17,172 nucleotides of DNA from Planctomycetota bacterium (GTDB lineage Bacteria > Planctomycetota > Phycisphaerae > WQYP01). Position 1 is the stretch's first letter. Every line of letters starts with the position of its first letter. Made by a program: the position numbers and the translations under genes. The notes beneath the pieces are model-generated. The model worked only from the letters and a program-made list of their open reading frames with translations, was not told the DNA's origin and did no database searches. The stretch is from NCBI GenBank assembly GCA_021828935.1, contig JAJZCU010000004.1, positions 1 to 17,172 on the forward strand, given 5' to 3'. Positions 15,260 through 17,172 of this stretch are shown here, in pieces.

Positions 15260-16315
15260 ATGCAACGTCGCAGCAAAGGTTTTACCCTTATCGAGCTGCT
15301 GGTGGTCATCTCAATCATCGCCCTGTTGATTGCGATCCTTCTGCCCAGCTTGGCAAAAGCGCGTGAATTCGCCAACCGCGCGGTTTGCTCGAATAACATT
15401 CGGCAAACCATCTTGAGTTTCACCATGTACGCTCAAGATAATTCATCGTTCCCAATCGTTGAGCCGTCCGGTGGCCCAAACAGTACCAACACGGCTAGCA
15501 CTGTAGCCCAAGACAACCCCTTGGCGTCAGCAGCTGGTGGCTTCACGTCTCCGCAGGGTGTGGAGACGTCGTATTATCCGCCGAATAATGCGACGGGCCA
15601 GCAAGCGGGCAGCCCAATGGCGTGCCTGTGGCTTTTGGTGCTCAAGGGAAACATGACGCCGAAGAGCTTCATCTGCAAGTCCGACCCATACACAAGCACC
15701 CCCTCCTCGGACTATTACAGCAACGGCGCCACCAATGACTGGTATAACAACTTTGGCGGCAACGGCAACGCGTCTGTCAACAACCCCAACCCCGGCGTAA
15801 CTGGCGCTGGCGAAAGCTATTCTGTCGCCTCCCCATGGGTCGGCACAGGCACCGCCCCGTGGTGGACTGGCAGCGGCACAGCCGGCTCTGATGTTCCGCT
15901 GATGGCGGACATGGCACCCGCGTACACCGCCAGCACGCCCACTTCCAGCCCGAATTACCGTAACCCAGGCGAGGCACAGCAGCAAAACGGGGCCTCGACC
16001 TATGTGACGCCAAACGTCTGGAACTCCGGCAACCACGCCGGTGATGGCGAGAACGTTGGCTTCGGCGACGACCACGTCACCTGGCATAACAACCCGTTCT
16101 GCGGTGACGGTGGCGATAATATCTACACCTACAACAACAACGGCATCGTAGATCCGCAGACTACGACCAGTTCCGTGCCTCTTAGCGGTGGTCAAAGCAC
16201 CATCCCAACTGGCACAAGCGGTTGGCAGGTTGGATCCCCCGGCTCGTATGACACGGTCATGGTTCCGGTTCAGGATATCAGCCAGACTGGCACCGCCGGC
16301 GGCTTCGAGCAGTAA
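15260..16315 (+). CDS. Solitary pilin-like secreted protein (prepilin N-terminus, H-x9-DG-like C-terminal motif)
   Basis: A 351-residue protein. A short leader, MQRRSKG, precedes FTLIELLVVISIIALLIAIL, with cleavage after Gly7 and Glu12 at +5. It continues LAKAREFANRAVCSNNIRQT and FTMYAQDNSSFP, as in the large pilin-like (DUF1559-type) families abundant in Planctomycetota. The body is rich in Asn, Gly, Ser and Thr. Near the end, NHAGDGENVGFGDDHVTWH resembles the family's 'H-x9-DG-H-V' motif but with ten residues between His and Asp and DD in place of DG. The start is ATG 15260, with GGAGG nine bases upstream; the in-frame start at 15224 would add a non-pilin leader. It is monocistronic with its own promoter and terminator. 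A surface fibre subunit or secretion substrate is inferred. Confidence 0.88.
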   Translation: MQRRSKGFTLIELLVVISIIALLIAILLPSLAKAREFANRAVCSNNIRQTILSFTMYAQDNSSFPIVEPSGGPNSTNTASTVAQDNPLASAAGGFTSPQGVETSYYPPNNATGQQAGSPMACLWLLVLKGNMTPKSFICKSDPYTSTPSSDYYSNGATNDWYNNFGGNGNASVNNPNPGVTGAGESYSVASPWVGTGTAPWWTGSGTAGSDVPLMADMAPAYTASTPTSSPNYRNPGEAQQQNGASTYVTPNVWNSGNHAGDGENVGFGDDHVTWHNNPFCGDGGDNIYTYNNNGIVDPQTTTSSVPLSGGQSTIPTGTSGWQVGSPGSYDTVMVPVQDISQTGTAGGFEQ

Positions 16316-16345
16316 GATCCGCCCCATAACCTCATGAACCCCCTC

Positions 16346-16380
16346 AGCGGCCCGGGAAACCCCGGGCCGCTTTCTTTTTT
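16346..16380 (+). terminator. Strong rho-independent terminator of the pilin-like gene
   Basis: An 11-bp perfect stem AGCGGCCCGGG / CCCGGGCCGCT (16346-16356 and 16361-16371) has an AAAC loop and is followed by TTCTTTTTT (16372-16380). It begins 30 bases after the stop codon. Confidence 0.95.
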
Positions 16381-16767
16381 GCCCGAAGTTTGCTCTTCTC
16401 ACTTCCCCCCAAGGCGGCAAAACGCGTAAACCAAACCGAGCCGCCAGTCTTGCCCCCACAGACACGCGATGCCGGTCACCCTTCCAACGCATTGGACTTG
16501 GCCATCACCGGCTGTGGCAAACTTTTCGGGGGCGATTTTGATGATGGTGGATGGCGTGAGGTTGCCTGAAGCGTTTTTGTTCCGCGCCGGGGCGTGCGCC
16601 TGCGCACGCGGCTAGTCCTGGACGGGGAATATGGTCGTAGTGGATGTATTGGCCGATGGCGGCCGCCACGCGGCACAGATTTGGGCGCTGCGCCCCGCAC
16701 GCATCCGCGCACGGCGGAAACATGGCGGAAACACATTATGCATTGGAATGCGTACGGCGCAGCAATT
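16381..16767. other. Non-coding gap between the pilin terminator and the DUF433 gene remnant
   Basis: I looked in all frames for a DUF433-linked toxin (PIN-like DUF5615 type, which would start with a 'FLxDEN' motif) and found none. The ORFs here are Arg/Pro/His-rich, have no ribosome binding sites and look like GC-rich noise. A small direct repeat, GTTTCCGCC twice on the minus strand (near 16715-16735), is the only pattern noted. Confidence 0.5.
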
Positions 16768-17032
16768 TCAAACCCGTGGCCAACCTCTGTTAGCCGCCGG
16801 CGCCGACCCAGCCGTAAAGAACACGGCATGGCCACCTTCTACCGCCGCGTATTCCAGGCACGCTCTGACGTCGTCCGCTTCCAAATAAGGAACATCCTGA
16901 AGAATTTCCGGCTCAGAAACGCCGGCAGCCAGCAATTCCAACACATCCTTCACACCGATGCGCAAACCTCTGATGCACGGGCGCCCCCCCGCATTGTTTG
17001 GGATTAAATGTGACGCGATGGATGTTTCTCAT
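16768..17032 (-). pseudogene. DUF433-family antitoxin-like gene with a frameshift in a G7 tract
   Basis: Read on the minus strand from ATG 17032, one frame gives MRNIHRVTFNPKQCGG. After a run of seven G (16990-16984) the family sequence continues in another frame as RPCIRGLRIGVKDVLELLAA, then GVSEPEILQDVPYLEADDVR and ACLEYAA. 'GG-P-IRG-RI....LE.LA.G.S..EIL.D.P.L...D..A.L.YAA' is the DUF433 (VapB-like, winged-helix) pattern. Removing one G joins the two parts into an 87-residue protein of near-normal length. As given, the frame is broken after 16 codons. The start overlaps the stop of the upstream gene (ATGA). No partner toxin is visible downstream. It could be a recent mutation or a sequencing error in the homopolymer. 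Confidence 0.8.
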
Positions 17033-17172
17033 AACGCAAACTTTAACACCAAGGTCAGCTCTTCGCAAAAATCGGCAAATTCTTGGCCAGTGCGGACAAT
17101 GGCGCTGTCATGCGCGGCACTTGTGCCTTCGGAGAGCGGCTGCGCAACGCCCAGTTTCTTAACCGCGCGTTT
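17029..17172 (-). CDS. C-terminal end of an unrecognised protein
   Basis: An open frame enters from the right edge and ends with TGA at 17031-17029, giving 47 residues that finish GQEFADFCEELTLVLKFAL. The stop overlaps the ATG of the DUF433 remnant (ATGA), the arrangement of a coupled gene pair; that overlap is the main reason to treat it as real. I do not recognise the family. It could be the gene partner of the DUF433 protein or an unrelated upstream gene of the same transcript. Confidence 0.5.
   Translation of the reverse strand, partial: KRAVKKLGVAQPLSEGTSAAHDSAIVRTGQEFADFCEELTLVLKFAL

Noticed and set aside
15527..16492. 321-codon minus-strand ORF opposite the pilin-like gene
   Set aside because: It is a shadow of a clearly coding gene, crosses the terminator and has no domain or ribosome binding site.
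16476..16835. 119-codon minus-strand ORF in the gap after the DUF433 remnant, considered as its toxin
   Set aside because: It lacks the N-terminal Asp motif of DUF5615/PIN-like toxins, is Arg/Pro/His-rich and overlaps the DUF433 frame.

Overview
The window looks like a GC-rich bacterial chromosome segment, most likely from the Planctomycetes-Verrucomicrobia (PVC) group, with Planctomycetota favoured. The best evidence is the pilin-like protein at 15260-16315. It combines the FTLIELLVVISIIALLIAIL leader with an AKAREFANRAVCSNNIRQ-type continuation and a C-terminal His...Asp 'H-x9-DG'-like motif, a combination typical of the large pilin-like families of that group. Several pseudopilins with long, Asn/Gly/Ser-rich secreted domains fit the same picture. 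The taxonomic call is inference; no rRNA or marker gene is present.

Layout. (1) 1-4801, minus strand: a type II secretion / type IV pilus-like operon, in the order gspF, two GspG-like pseudopilins, a GspH-like pseudopilin and a GspI/PilV-like pseudopilin cut by the window edge. Gene spacing is tight, including one 4-base start/stop overlap. (2) 4802-5576: a 775-bp non-coding region with degenerate short repeats, a 17-bp exact inverted repeat pair 378 bp apart and a 34-bp near-perfect palindrome. (3) 5577-14900: a loose surface-glycan cluster with three GT-B glycosyltransferases on the minus strand, and a Wzx/MOP-type flippase and an FkbM methyltransferase on the plus strand. It is interrupted by an AF2212/DUF104-PIN toxin-antitoxin locus (7007-7741, toxin frameshifted) and a complete 1.73-kb IS1182-like element (11888-13616). 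(4) 15065-16380: a monocistronic pilin-like gene with its own promoter, strong ribosome binding site and textbook terminator. (5) 16768-17172, minus strand: a DUF433 antitoxin-like gene broken by a one-base shift in a G7 tract, overlapping the end of an unrecognised gene that leaves the window.

How it works together. The gspF-pseudopilin operon supplies the inner-membrane platform and pseudopilus tip parts of a secretion or fibre apparatus; the ATPase, secretin and prepilin peptidase are not in this window. The glycosyltransferases, flippase and methyltransferase would build, decorate and export a lipid-linked glycan; no polymerase or ligase is present. The solitary pilin-like gene looks equipped for high expression and may be a substrate or structural subunit of such a fibre system. 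The toxin-antitoxin fragments and the IS are typical accessory insertions. I found no convincing new defence or mobile system. The strongest unexplained signals are the paired 17-bp motif with its adjacent palindrome in 4802-5576, and the two independent homopolymer frameshifts in toxin-antitoxin-type genes.
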